DNA of 64,000 nucleotides from Qipengyuania psychrotolerans (GTDB lineage: Bacteria > Pseudomonadota > Alphaproteobacteria > Sphingomonadales > Sphingomonadaceae), in assembly GCF_019711355.1 (NCBI RefSeq), contig NZ_CP081297.1:1550001-1614000 (forward strand). The letters run 5' to 3'. This document shows, piece after piece, positions 54,620 through 63,912 of the stretch; the stretch's first letter is position 1; each line of letters starts with the position of its first letter. The position numbers and the translations under genes are program-made. The notes under the pieces are model-generated. The model saw only the letters and a program-made list of their open reading frames with translations. It had not been told where the DNA came from and made no database searches.

Positions 54620-55209
54620 TCCATGTGCTTCAGGCCGACCCTGAGATAATCCCAGCCGGTAATCACCGTCAGCATTGCGGCGGCCCACAAGGTGATGAGA
54701 CCCACGGTATGCGGGACGTTGGCCGCGAGATCGCCGATCATTACCGTCCAGCGCGGCAGGCCCTGACCAAGAATAAGTGATCCCAGCGCCATCAATTGGA
54801 ACGTGGTTTTCCATTTGGCCAATTTGCTCACCGGGACCGATACTTGAAGCCCGCCCAGGAATTCGCGCAGGCCTGAAACGGCGATTTCCCGGACCAGTAT
54901 GATAAGTCCGGCAATCACGTGCATATCGCCGACATACGGACCGCGGAGGACGCCCTGCGCAGCGAGTACGAGGATGACCGAAGCCACCATGATCTTGTCC
55001 GCAATCGGATCGAGAAAAATGCCCAGCTTCGATACCGCACCGCTTGAACGGGCCAGCATTCCGTCGAAGTAATCGGTAATGCCCATCGCGCAATACAGCA
55101 CGAATGCAGCAAGATAGCCGGTTTCCCAACCTGGCCACCATAACAGGAAAGCCAGGAGCGGGATCGCGACAATGCGCGAGAGCGTGAGGACGTTGGGCAG
55201 GCTCAACAT
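54616..55209 (-). CDS. pgsA: CDP-diacylglycerol-glycerol-3-phosphate 3-phosphatidyltransferase
   Basis: A 197-aa integral membrane enzyme making phosphatidylglycerol phosphate. The CDP-alcohol phosphotransferase motif D-x2-D-G-x2-A-R-x8-G-x3-D-x3-D is seen in D-Y-F-D-G-M-L-A-R-...-K-L-G-I-F-L-D-P-I-A-D-K. Several TM segments and a typical start (MLSLPNVLTLSRIVAIPLLA). It is divergent from the MFS transporter gene. Confidence 0.95.
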   Translation of the reverse strand: MLSLPNVLTLSRIVAIPLLAFLLWWPGWETGYLAAFVLYCAMGITDYFDGMLARSSGAVSKLGIFLDPIADKIMVASVILVLAAQGVLRGPYVGDMHVIAGLIILVREIAVSGLREFLGGLQVSVPVSKLAKWKTTFQLMALGSLILGQGLPRWTVMIGDLAANVPHTVGLITLWAAAMLTVITGWDYLRVGLKHMD

Positions 55210-55323
55210 GATAGCATCCCCCTAACCGCAAACTCTCCGCCGCAAAAGCCGCACAATTACCTTGTCCGCGCCTCTGTTGTTCCTCACAAGGGCGCCGAGA
55301 CGCGAAGTTGCGCGCGGGGGGTC

Positions 55324-56667
55324 ATGCTTACATCTACGCATTTGCTGCGCAGCAGACGGTTTCTACCGCTGTTCATCACTCAGCTTTTCAATGCTTTTAA
55401 CGACAATCTCTACAAGACCGCCATGGTGCTGTTTGTAGTGTACAGCATTTATAATTCCGAAGAAGCCGAAGGGCAGTTCAGCGCAATCGCTTCGGGACTG
55501 TTCATCCTGCCCTTCTTCCTGCTTTCCGCACTTGCCGGGCAACTGGCCGACATGCGCGACAAGGCTGCGATCATCCGCAAGGTGAAGTTTTGCGAGATTA
55601 TCCTGATGCTGATCGGGGCAAGCGGGCTCTACTTGGCCTGGAAGGGCTATGACCTTCCGCTCAACCTTTTCGGCATCGAGACTACGCTACCGATCGCGTT
55701 GATGCTGTTTGCCCTGTTCTTGACCGGCGTCCAGTCGACATTCCTTGGCCCGATCAAATATGCGATCCTGCCGCAACATCTCAGGAAAAACGAAGTCCTG
55801 GCTGGCACGGGCCTGGTCGAGGCAGGCACCTATATCGCCATCCTTGCAGGCACCATCCTGGCAGGTTGGATCCCGGTAGAAATTGCAGCGGTCGGGATCA
55901 TCCTGACGTCCGTCGTGGCCTATTTCGTCAGCAGGCAAGTGCCCGACGCGCCGCCCCAAGGCGCTCCCGAGAAGCTTGATTGGCACATCCTTCGCGCGTC
56001 GATCCAGCTCGTGCGCGAAACGATGCATTCGCGCGAAGTATTCTTCGCGATCATCGCCATCAGCTTTTTCTGGACCATCGGTGCGGTGCTGTTCATCCAG
56101 TTTCCCCCGCTTGCCAAGAATGTAATCATGGCGAGCAAGGAGGTGGCCAGCCTGTTCCTCGTAGTGTTCTCGGTCGGGATTGCCATCGGTTCGATTGCAA
56201 TCAACGCCTTGCTCAAAGGCGAGGTTTCGGCCCGCTATGCACCGCAGGCAGTCATCGTCATGGGCCTGTTCGTGGTTGCATTCTATCTGGTAGCCAAGCT
56301 GTGGCAGGCGGATCAGCCGACAGAATTGCTCGATGTGGCTGGGTTTCTCGCCTGGCCGATGGCGACTGTGCTGCTGCTTTGTCTGCTCGGCATATCGGTG
56401 GCCGGCGGGATGTTCGTGGTGCCGCTTTACGCATTTCTCACCACGCGGGTCGCGCCGGAAAAGGCGTCGCGCACGATTGCAGCAAACAACATCGTCAATT
56501 CAGGGGCCATGGTTTGCGGCTCGCTGCTCGCCATGGCGATGAGCGCTGCGGGCGTGCCGATCGTTGAGCAAGTGCTCATCAGCGCATTGATGTGCGTGAT
56601 ATCCGCCTGGCTGGCGCGCAAGCTCTTGGTCGCAGAACGCGACGCAATTGCGGAACGGATGTTCTAG
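55324..56667 (+). CDS. MFS transporter, LplT-like
   Basis: A 447-aa, about 12-TM MFS protein with the LplT-type N-terminus (F-L-P-L-F-I-T-Q-L-F-N-A-F-N-D-N-L-Y-K-T). LplT moves lysophospholipids for re-acylation, and many alphaproteobacterial homologues are fused to an acyltransferase that is absent here. Proximity to pgsA fits a phospholipid role but is not proof. Confidence 0.82.
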   Translation: MLTSTHLLRSRRFLPLFITQLFNAFNDNLYKTAMVLFVVYSIYNSEEAEGQFSAIASGLFILPFFLLSALAGQLADMRDKAAIIRKVKFCEIILMLIGASGLYLAWKGYDLPLNLFGIETTLPIALMLFALFLTGVQSTFLGPIKYAILPQHLRKNEVLAGTGLVEAGTYIAILAGTILAGWIPVEIAAVGIILTSVVAYFVSRQVPDAPPQGAPEKLDWHILRASIQLVRETMHSREVFFAIIAISFFWTIGAVLFIQFPPLAKNVIMASKEVASLFLVVFSVGIAIGSIAINALLKGEVSARYAPQAVIVMGLFVVAFYLVAKLWQADQPTELLDVAGFLAWPMATVLLLCLLGISVAGGMFVVPLYAFLTTRVAPEKASRTIAANNIVNSGAMVCGSLLAMAMSAAGVPIVEQVLISALMCVISAWLARKLLVAERDAIAERMF

Positions 56668-56671
56668 ACTA

Positions 56672-56866
56672 TCAGGCGATAAATGTGAGTACGGCAGCGA
56701 AGGTCGCAAAATAGACGGTCGCTGCGCCGCGCACGTCGGAAGCGGTCAATCGCCAGTCTACCGCCTGTTCCTGCGGAACGTCGGCAAACATTGCCCGGCG
56801 ATGGGGTAGACTTGCCCGCAGCCAGTGGCGGGCGGCTTCGCTGTTAAGGACTAGTGCGCGTCTCAT
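56672..56866 (-). CDS. Small hypothetical protein with C-terminal hydrophobic segment, 64 aa
   Basis: The product (MRRALVLNSEAARHWLRASL at the start) has a basic amphipathic N-half and a hydrophobic C-terminal tail (A-A-T-V-Y-F-A-T-F-A-A-V-L-T-F-I-A). It looks like a tail-anchored small protein. No function is recognised. The codon composition is in line with neighbours, and it converges with the MFS gene with a 4-bp gap. Confidence 0.55.
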   Translation of the reverse strand: MRRALVLNSEAARHWLRASLPHRRAMFADVPQEQAVDWRLTASDVRGAATVYFATFAAVLTFIA

Positions 56867-57015
56867 GATGTGGCTTTTAACGCATTTTTAACCATCCGGG
56901 TTCCGCAGAAATGGCCTTGTCGCAATTCGGGACAATAAGGGCGTTTACCAAGGATACCCACAGCATAGACGACGCCGATTGCGCGCAGCATCGCTCGGGG
57001 CTAATCGGCATAACC

Positions 57016-58686
57016 ATGACATCACGCCCCACGCCCGCCGCTTCGAAGCTCCTCGTCGACTGCCTTATCGAGCAGGGATGCGAACGGATTTTCACCGTTC
57101 CCGGCGAAAGCTTCCTGCAAGTGCTCGACGCGCTGGGGCAGCAGGACACCATTGAGCTCGTCACCTGCCGTCAAGAAGGCGGCGTTGCGATGATGGCGTG
57201 CGCAGACGGCGCAATGACGGGTACGCCGGGGGTGGCTTTCGTCACGCGCGGTCCCGGTGCGACCAATGCCAGCATCGGCATCCATGTGGCGCAGCAGGAT
57301 TCGCAGCCGATGATCATGTTCGTGGGTGATGTCGATTCCGGCATGAGAGACCGTGAAGGCTTCCAGGAAGTCGACTTTGCAGCGTTCTTTGGGCCGATTG
57401 CCAAATGGGCGGCACGGATCGACAGCGCTGACCGTATTCCGGAATATATTGCGCGCGCTTACGCGACCGCGATCTCGGGCCGCCCCGGACCTGTCGTGCT
57501 CGCCCTGCCCGAAGACATGCTCAGCCATGACACGCAGGCTGCGCCGCGCAAGCGGATCGAACGTCCGGCGCAGGCACCGTGTCCCGACGCCATGCAAGCG
57601 ATGATGGCGCTCATCGCCGACGCAGCCTCGCCCGTTGCAATTGTCGGCGGCGCTGGATGGAATGCGAAGGCCCGCGAACATTTCCAGCTTTTCGCCGAAC
57701 GGCTCGGCATTCCAGTTGCCACCGCTTTCCGCAGGCAGGACGCGATCTCGCCTTCCAGCCGCGTCTATGCCGGCTCGCTTGGCTATGGCCCCAATCCCAA
57801 GCTGGTCGAGCGTGTGAAAAATGCCGACCTCGTGCTGGCAGTGGGTGCCCGGTTGGGGGAGGCGACGACCGATGGATATACCGTCCCGCCGCTGGAGGCT
57901 GAGGACCGCACGCTGATCCACATCCATCCCGACCCGGAAGAACTTCACCGGGTATATCCCACTGATCTAGCAATCTGTGCGGAGATGGATGAATTCGCCG
58001 AAAGCGCAGCCTTGTGGGACGACGGTGAGGCCATCGATTTCGACGCTGGAGCGCAGGCCAATGCAGAGTGGCAGGAATGGGCCACCGCCGTGCCGAACGA
58101 TTTCACGCTCGACATGGGAGCATGTGTCCAATTCATGCGCGACACACTGCCCGCGGACAGCATCATCTGTAACGGAGCGGGCAATTTCGCCGGATGGTGG
58201 CATCGTTACTGGCGGTATGAAGGATACCCAAGCCAGCTCGCTCCGACGTGCGGCGCAATGGGTTACGGCGTGCCTGCTGCGGTGGCAGCGTCATTGCGTT
58301 TCCCCGAGCGAACCGTTGTTGCCGTCGCCGGTGACGGCGATTTCATGATGAACGGGCAGGAACTCGCCACCGCCGTCCAGCACGGCGCCGACCTGATTGT
58401 GATCGTCGTGGACAATGGCGCTTACGGCACGATCCGCATGCACCAGGAGCGCGAATTTCCGGGCGAAGAACGGATCAGCGGGACGCGGCTGGCCAACCCC
58501 GATTTCGCGGCGCTCGCCACTTCCTACGGCGGCTGGTCTGCCCGTGCGGAAACGACCGCTCAGTTCAAGGACGCCCTCGTCGCCGCGCAGGGCCGCAGCG
58601 GACTGCGGCTTATTCACTGCCTGATCGAAGTCGAACAGCTCGCAGCCAGCGGCGCGACGGTCAGCGGACTGCGCGCTCGCAGTTAA
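57016..58686 (+). CDS. ThDP-dependent acetolactate-synthase-like enzyme
   Basis: A 556-aa thiamine-diphosphate enzyme. The PYR domain has the catalytic Glu in V-P-G-E-S-F; the central FAD/ADP-like domain follows; the PP domain has the ThDP-Mg motif G-D-G-D-F-M-M-N...V-V-D-N. It resembles acetolactate synthase large subunits, but there is no ilvN beside it, and benzoylformate- or oxalyl-CoA-decarboxylase-like activity is possible. The start at 57016 (MTSRPTPAASKLLVD) is chosen over a 35-codon extension without similarity. Confidence 0.88.
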   Translation: MTSRPTPAASKLLVDCLIEQGCERIFTVPGESFLQVLDALGQQDTIELVTCRQEGGVAMMACADGAMTGTPGVAFVTRGPGATNASIGIHVAQQDSQPMIMFVGDVDSGMRDREGFQEVDFAAFFGPIAKWAARIDSADRIPEYIARAYATAISGRPGPVVLALPEDMLSHDTQAAPRKRIERPAQAPCPDAMQAMMALIADAASPVAIVGGAGWNAKAREHFQLFAERLGIPVATAFRRQDAISPSSRVYAGSLGYGPNPKLVERVKNADLVLAVGARLGEATTDGYTVPPLEAEDRTLIHIHPDPEELHRVYPTDLAICAEMDEFAESAALWDDGEAIDFDAGAQANAEWQEWATAVPNDFTLDMGACVQFMRDTLPADSIICNGAGNFAGWWHRYWRYEGYPSQLAPTCGAMGYGVPAAVAASLRFPERTVVAVAGDGDFMMNGQELATAVQHGADLIVIVVDNGAYGTIRMHQEREFPGEERISGTRLANPDFAALATSYGGWSARAETTAQFKDALVAAQGRSGLRLIHCLIEVEQLAASGATVSGLRARS

Positions 58687-58699
58687 TTCGAAAGCCGGA

Positions 58700-59110
58700 T
58701 CAGACCCCGGCCATTGACATGATCACCGACCATTCCTCGGGCTTGATCTCGGCAACGGACAGGCGCGACAGTCGAACCAGTTCGCAATCTTCCAGCATTG
58801 GTTCGGCCTTGATCTGCTTGAGGGTCACAGGGCTCGGCAGTTTCGTCTTGGGCACAACCTTGACCGCCGCCCATTTGCCTTCGGGATCGGTCGGGTCTGT
58901 TATACCTGCTACGCTGACCTCGCAAATGCCGACGATTTCCAGCCCTTCACGCGAATGGTAGAAGAACACCTGGTCGCCAACTTCCATGGCCGCCAGATTG
59001 TTCTTGGCGCGGTGATTGCGCACACCGTCCCAGGTTCCCTCTTTTTCCGCGACAAGGTCGTCCCAGCTATATTTGAACGGTTCGGATTTCATCAGCCAGT
59101 GACGGGCCAT
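58700..59110 (-). CDS. EVE domain protein
   Basis: A 136-aa EVE (PUA-like) domain protein, beginning M-A-R-H-W-L-M-K-S-E-P and with the fold signature W-D-G-V-R-N-H-R-A-K-N-N and F-F-Y-H-S-R-E-G-L-E-I-V-G. EVE domains read modified bases in DNA or RNA (thymocyte nuclear protein 1 family). The bacterial role is unknown. It converges with the ThDP enzyme gene. Confidence 0.92.
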   Translation of the reverse strand: MARHWLMKSEPFKYSWDDLVAEKEGTWDGVRNHRAKNNLAAMEVGDQVFFYHSREGLEIVGICEVSVAGITDPTDPEGKWAAVKVVPKTKLPSPVTLKQIKAEPMLEDCELVRLSRLSVAEIKPEEWSVIMSMAGV

Positions 59111-59271
59111 TGTACGTCTGCTCCTCAGGGAAATTTGTCTGTCCGGGCGCTGCCTAGCGCGCCGGAAAGCTCAAGGCCAGAAAGCCTGTAAACTCTTGCG
59201 GTTCCGATTAACCGGTTCTTAGATTTCGCGCCCTATCAGTAACCCTCGATCTAAAGTGTCCGGGGGACGAA

Positions 59272-60969
59272 TTGGGCCTTAAACCGTCAAAAGAGCGGCA
59301 AAAGCAATTAGACGGCAAGACCCGGGGTCCTGCCGCCACCCCACGTCACGACCTGGTTACACAGGGCATCGCCTTTGCAGCCATGATACTATTCGTAGGC
59401 ACGGCGGGCGTTGCAATGCCGGTCGTCTTCAAGACCTTGATGAGCGGCGTGGGCGGGCCGGATGTCATCCTTACCAACGCGCTGATCTTGAATATCGCGC
59501 TGATCTTGCTGGGTTGGCACCGATACAAGGACCTCAACACCGAACTCCAAGCCCGCCGGATCAGCGAAGAAAAAGCGCGGCGCCTTGCTGAAATCGATGA
59601 CCTCACGGGTTGTCTGAACCGCCGCAGTTTCGCGGAGCGTCTTTCGATCCTGCTAGAGACCGGCTGCACCGAAGACCGCTCCCTTGCGGTTGTTGCAGTC
59701 GACCTCGACAATTTTAAACGCGTGAACGACCTGAACGGACACCTGGCCGGCGATGCCGTCCTGCGCGCCACCGCCCAGCGGATCGAGCGTGTCCTGCCCG
59801 CAGGCGGCGTGCTTGCCCGCATCGGCGGGGACGAATTTCTTTGCGTCCTGCCGTATCACGCCAATGCCCCCGACCGGATCGAAAACCTCGTTACGCGGAT
59901 GATCGAACAGGTCGCGAGCAGTGTGAAACACGAAGGCTCGGCGCTTGAAGTGACCGTATCCATCGGTATCGCCAGTTCCATTCACCTGGTGGGCGATGAT
60001 CTCGGGGATCAGGCCGCGCAGAACCTGATGCACAAAGCGGATATCGCGATGTATCACGCCAAGAAGCAGGGCAAGAACCGCTTCTACTGGTTCGAACCGC
60101 CGATGGAAAACGAGCTTCGCTTCCGCAACAAGCTGGAGGCGGGCATTCGTGATGGCATCGCGAACGGCGAATTCGTCCCCTATTACGAACAGCAGATTGA
60201 CCTCGAAACCGAGGAACTGGTCGGCTTTGAGATGCTCGCCCGCTGGGTATCGCCTGAGCTGGGCATCGTCGGTCCCGATATTTTCATCCCGATCGCCGAG
60301 GAAATCGGCGCAATCGGCGAGCTGTCGGAAAGCCTGATCGCCCAATCTTTCGAAGATGCGAAAGAATGGGACCCAACCCTCACGCTGTCGGTCAATATCT
60401 CGCCGGTGCAGATGCGCGATCCCTGGTTTTCACAGAAGATCCTCAAGCTGCTGGTCGCGCACCGCTTCCCGCCGGATCGGCTCGACATCGAAATCACCGA
60501 GACGTGCCTGCACGAAAACATCGGTATGGTCCGTTCGATGATCACGTCGCTGCGCAATCAGGGCGTTCACGTCAGCCTCGACGATTTCGGCACCGGCTAT
60601 TCCAGCTTGGCACAGCTGCGCAGCTTGCCGTTCGACCGCCTGAAAATCGATCGCAGCTTCATCAGCGAATTGAAGCAGGAAGAAAACGGTTCTGCCTTGG
60701 TGGACGCCATCATCTCGATGAGCGACGGCCTGAAGCTGCCAATCACCGCGGAGGGCATCGAAAACGAGGCTGTCCTCGAAGTCCTGAAAAGCATGGGTAA
60801 GATGAAGGGCCAAGGCTACCACTATGGTCGGCCCGAACCGGCCGATAAGGTGGTCGAACGTCTCGCAGCGCGGGGTATGCTGGCAGGATCGCACCAGAAT
60901 GTGGCCGACCTTGCCAAGGCCCGCGAGATACGGAACGAAAAAGCCGCCAGCGACAAGCTTACCGGCTGA
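59272..60969 (+). CDS. Membrane GGDEF-EAL protein (diguanylate cyclase / phosphodiesterase)
   Basis: A 565-aa membrane-anchored cyclic-di-GMP protein: two TM helices (about 29-53 and 66-82), GGDEF at 185-189 with no R-x-x-D inhibitory site, then an EAL domain. The signature is E-M-L at 320-322 instead of E-A-L, but the metal/catalytic residues are kept: N in L-S-V-N-I-S, E-x-T-E in I-E-I-T-E-T, D-D in L-D-D-F-G-T-G-Y, K in L-K-I-D, E in A-E-G-I-E, and Q in G-Q-G-Y. Both activities are plausible. The start is a TTG with GGGGGA 6 nt upstream. Confidence 0.9.
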   Translation: MGLKPSKERQKQLDGKTRGPAATPRHDLVTQGIAFAAMILFVGTAGVAMPVVFKTLMSGVGGPDVILTNALILNIALILLGWHRYKDLNTELQARRISEEKARRLAEIDDLTGCLNRRSFAERLSILLETGCTEDRSLAVVAVDLDNFKRVNDLNGHLAGDAVLRATAQRIERVLPAGGVLARIGGDEFLCVLPYHANAPDRIENLVTRMIEQVASSVKHEGSALEVTVSIGIASSIHLVGDDLGDQAAQNLMHKADIAMYHAKKQGKNRFYWFEPPMENELRFRNKLEAGIRDGIANGEFVPYYEQQIDLETEELVGFEMLARWVSPELGIVGPDIFIPIAEEIGAIGELSESLIAQSFEDAKEWDPTLTLSVNISPVQMRDPWFSQKILKLLVAHRFPPDRLDIEITETCLHENIGMVRSMITSLRNQGVHVSLDDFGTGYSSLAQLRSLPFDRLKIDRSFISELKQEENGSALVDAIISMSDGLKLPITAEGIENEAVLEVLKSMGKMKGQGYHYGRPEPADKVVERLAARGMLAGSHQNVADLAKAREIRNEKAASDKLTG

Positions 60970-61010
60970 TACTGGACGCTGGCCCTTCCAGCGCATAGAT
61001 GCGCGCCATA

Positions 61011-61820
61011 ATGCGCGTACCGTTCATCAAGATGCATGGCCTTGGCAACGACTTTGTCGTGCTGGACGCACGCGCGCAGGAATTGCCCGATCTCGGCCAG
61101 GCACTGGTCCGCAACCTTGCCGATCGGTTCACGGGAATCGGCTGCGATCAGCTAATTCTGCTGCAACCCAGCGAAACCGCTGATTTTCGGATGCGGATTT
61201 ACAACCACGATGGCGGCGAAGTGGGCGCCTGCGGCAATGCAACGCGCGCAGTCGCGCTGCTGCATGGCAGCGAAGCACGCATCGAGACAGCTGGCGGGGC
61301 GCTGTTGGCTTCGCCAACGGATGACGGCGCGAGCGTCGACATGGGCCCGCCGCACTTCGATTGGGACGCAATCCCCCTCGCCTATCCCATGGACACTCTG
61401 TCGATGCCGGTGGGCTGGGAGATGCTGGAAAACCCCGGCGCGGTGAACGTCGGCAATCCGCACGTCGTACTCTTTGTCGACGATACCGATGCCGTCCCGC
61501 TCGATCGGATTGGCCCGGAAATCGAGAACGACCCGCTGTTTCCCGAGCGTGTGAACGTGAATGTGGCCACCATCGTCAGCCCGTCGCATATTCGGTTGCG
61601 GGTGTGGGAACGCGGTGCCGGCCTGACAAGGGCATGCGGAACAGGGGCCTGTGCCACGGCCGTCATCGCCATGCGCCGCCGACTTGTCGATCGTGAAGTC
61701 ACGGTTACCCTTCCCGGCGGCGACCTCCAGATCGGCTGGTCCGAGGGTGAAAATATCCGCATGACCGGCCCGGCGAGCGAAAGTTTCCGCGGTAGTTTCG
61801 AATGGGACGATTACGCATGA
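61011..61820 (+). CDS. dapF: Diaminopimelate epimerase
   Basis: Epimerises LL- to meso-diaminopimelate for lysine and peptidoglycan. The roughly 269-aa product has both catalytic cysteines: the first in G-A-C-G-N-A-T-R and the second in R-A-C-G-T-G-A-C-A-T. It begins V-P-F-I-K-M-H-G-L-G-N-D-F. An ATG 12 bp earlier adds four residues. Its TGA overlaps the mtaB ATG by 4 nt. Confidence 0.95.
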   Translation: MRVPFIKMHGLGNDFVVLDARAQELPDLGQALVRNLADRFTGIGCDQLILLQPSETADFRMRIYNHDGGEVGACGNATRAVALLHGSEARIETAGGALLASPTDDGASVDMGPPHFDWDAIPLAYPMDTLSMPVGWEMLENPGAVNVGNPHVVLFVDDTDAVPLDRIGPEIENDPLFPERVNVNVATIVSPSHIRLRVWERGAGLTRACGTGACATAVIAMRRRLVDREVTVTLPGGDLQIGWSEGENIRMTGPASESFRGSFEWDDYA

Positions 61821-62992
61821 ACGCGCCCCGTGTCGTGTCGCTCGGTTGCCGTCTGAACATTTCGGAAAGCGAGCGGATCCGCGCCATGCTGGCCGGCGAA
61901 GACAATCTTGTCGTCGTCAATAGCTGCGCAGTCACGAGCGAAGCGGTTCGCCAGACACGGCAGGCAATCCGCCGTGCGCGGCGCGACAATCCCACAGCGC
62001 GGTTGCTGGTAACCGGTTGCGCCGCAGAGATCGAACGCGAACAGATTTCCGCCATGCCTGAAGTCGATGGCTTGATTGCCAACGAGGCGAAACTAGACCC
62101 GCGCGCCTGGAATGTGCCGCCACAAGCCCCGCCGGTCGCCAAGCAGCGCACGCGCGCCTTCGTGGCCGTACAGAATGGCTGCGATCACGCCTGCACCTTT
62201 TGCGTCATTCCCCAAGGCCGAGGAAAAAGCCGATCGCTCAGCGTCGAAGAAGTCCTGAGCGAAGTCGCACGCCATGTCGACGAAGGCGCGAGCGAAGTGG
62301 TGCTCACGGGGGTCGATGTGACTTCCTGGGGCCACGACCTGCCCGGCGAACCCTCGCTTGGAAGCATGGTCCGCGCCGTGCTCAATGCGTTTCCCGAACT
62401 TGCGCGCCTGCGCATGTCATCGCTCGACGGCATTGAGATCGACGAGGAACTGTTCGAACTTTTCGCTGCAGAACGGCGTATGATGCCGCACCTCCACCTC
62501 TCGTTGCAGCACGGCCACGACCTGATCCTGAAGCGCATGAAGCGCCGCCATTTGCGCGCCGACGCAGTCGATCTAGTTGCTAGGCTGAAAGAATGCCGGC
62601 CGGAATTGGCTGTAGGCGCCGATTTGATCGCCGGTTTCCCTACGGAAACCGAAGACCATCATCAGGCGAACCTCTCGATCATTCGCGAGCTTGGCATCGT
62701 GCACGGCCATATTTTCCCCTATTCGCCCAGGCCCGGAACCCCGGCCGCGCGGATGCCCCAACTCGACCGGACAACGATCAAGGACAGGGCATCGCAATTG
62801 CGCGCAGCTGTGGCTGATACGCGGGCCGAGTGGCTGGCGTCACTCGTCGATAAGCCGCTCAGTATCCTCGCAGAGCGCGACGGTACCGGCTATGCGGAAA
62901 ACTTCGCGCGGGTGGACCTGCCCGTAGGCACCGAGCCGGGGCAAATCCTGACCATCACCCCGACCAAATTCGAGGACGACCTCCTGGCATGA
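61817..62992 (+). CDS. mtaB: tRNA t6A methylthiotransferase MtaB
   Basis: Radical-SAM enzyme adding a methylthio group to t6A37 of tRNA. The 391-aa product has the N-terminal UPF0004 cysteines (L-G-C-R-L-N, N-S-C-A-V, T-G-C-A-A), the radical-SAM C-x-x-x-C-x-x-C in N-G-C-D-H-A-C-T-F-C, and a short C-terminal TRAM-like region. The GCRLN signature distinguishes MtaB from MiaB. The start overlaps the dapF stop; the stop overlaps ftsY. Confidence 0.93.
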   Translation: MNAPRVVSLGCRLNISESERIRAMLAGEDNLVVVNSCAVTSEAVRQTRQAIRRARRDNPTARLLVTGCAAEIEREQISAMPEVDGLIANEAKLDPRAWNVPPQAPPVAKQRTRAFVAVQNGCDHACTFCVIPQGRGKSRSLSVEEVLSEVARHVDEGASEVVLTGVDVTSWGHDLPGEPSLGSMVRAVLNAFPELARLRMSSLDGIEIDEELFELFAAERRMMPHLHLSLQHGHDLILKRMKRRHLRADAVDLVARLKECRPELAVGADLIAGFPTETEDHHQANLSIIRELGIVHGHIFPYSPRPGTPAARMPQLDRTTIKDRASQLRAAVADTRAEWLASLVDKPLSILAERDGTGYAENFARVDLPVGTEPGQILTITPTKFEDDLLA

Positions 62993-63912
62993 GTAAACCC
63001 AGCTGGACCGAGCGCCTGTTCGGCGGCTTCAAGAAGACTTCCGAACGCCTGACGGAAAACCTCACCGAAGTGGTGAGCAAGGCCAAGCTCGACGATGCAA
63101 CGCTCGACGATGTCGAAGATGCGCTGATCATGTCGGACCTTGGCCCGAGCGCCGCAGCGCGCATCCGAGCCAAGCTCAAGGAAAAACGTTTCGGCCTGGA
63201 AATCAGTGCGGACGAGTTAAAGGAAGCAGTGGCCGAGGAAATCGCGGCCATCCTGCGCCCGGTTGCAAAGCCGCTGGAAATCACCGCTTTTCCGCGTCCC
63301 CAAGTGGTGCTGGTGATCGGTGTGAACGGCAGCGGGAAAACCACCACGATTGCCAAGCTGGCTCACTTGTTTGTCGAGGACGATTACAACGTCATGCTGG
63401 CCGCTGGGGACACGTTCCGTGCGGCAGCGATTGGCCAGCTCCAGACATGGGCGGACCGGGTCGGCGTCCCCATCGTTCGCGGCGCAGAGGGCGGCGATCC
63501 GGCCTCTATCGTCTTCGACGCGGTCAAGAAGGGCACGGAAATTGGCACCGATGTGCTGATCGTCGACACTGCCGGACGCCTGCAAAACAAGCGCGAATTG
63601 ATGGACGAGCTTGCCAAAATCAGAAAGGTTCTCGGCCGCCTCAACCCCGAAGCGCCCCATGACGTGGTACTCGTGCTCGATGCGACAAATGGCCAGAACG
63701 CACTTTCGCAGATCGACGTCTTCAAGGAAGTGGCCGGCGTGACCGGCCTCGTGATGACCAAGCTCGATGGAACCGCCCGCGGCGGTGTCCTGGTTCAGGC
63801 GGCCGAACAATACGGCTTGCCGATCCACGCAATCGGAGTGGGTGAGAAAATCGACGACCTGCGCCCCTTCGATCCAGACCTGGTCGCGCGCGTAATTGCG
63901 GGAATTGCATGA
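62989..63912 (+). CDS. ftsY: Signal recognition particle receptor FtsY
   Basis: A 307-aa SRP-type GTPase receptor. The N and G domains are visible: G1 G-V-N-G-S-G-K-T-T-T, I-box D-T-F-R-A-A-A, G3 D-T-A-G-R, G4 T-K-L-D. The acidic A domain is essentially absent, as in many alphaproteobacteria. It targets membrane proteins with Ffh. Its ATG overlaps mtaB and its TGA overlaps ispZ. Confidence 0.96.
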   Translation: MSKPSWTERLFGGFKKTSERLTENLTEVVSKAKLDDATLDDVEDALIMSDLGPSAAARIRAKLKEKRFGLEISADELKEAVAEEIAAILRPVAKPLEITAFPRPQVVLVIGVNGSGKTTTIAKLAHLFVEDDYNVMLAAGDTFRAAAIGQLQTWADRVGVPIVRGAEGGDPASIVFDAVKKGTEIGTDVLIVDTAGRLQNKRELMDELAKIRKVLGRLNPEAPHDVVLVLDATNGQNALSQIDVFKEVAGVTGLVMTKLDGTARGGVLVQAAEQYGLPIHAIGVGEKIDDLRPFDPDLVARVIAGIA

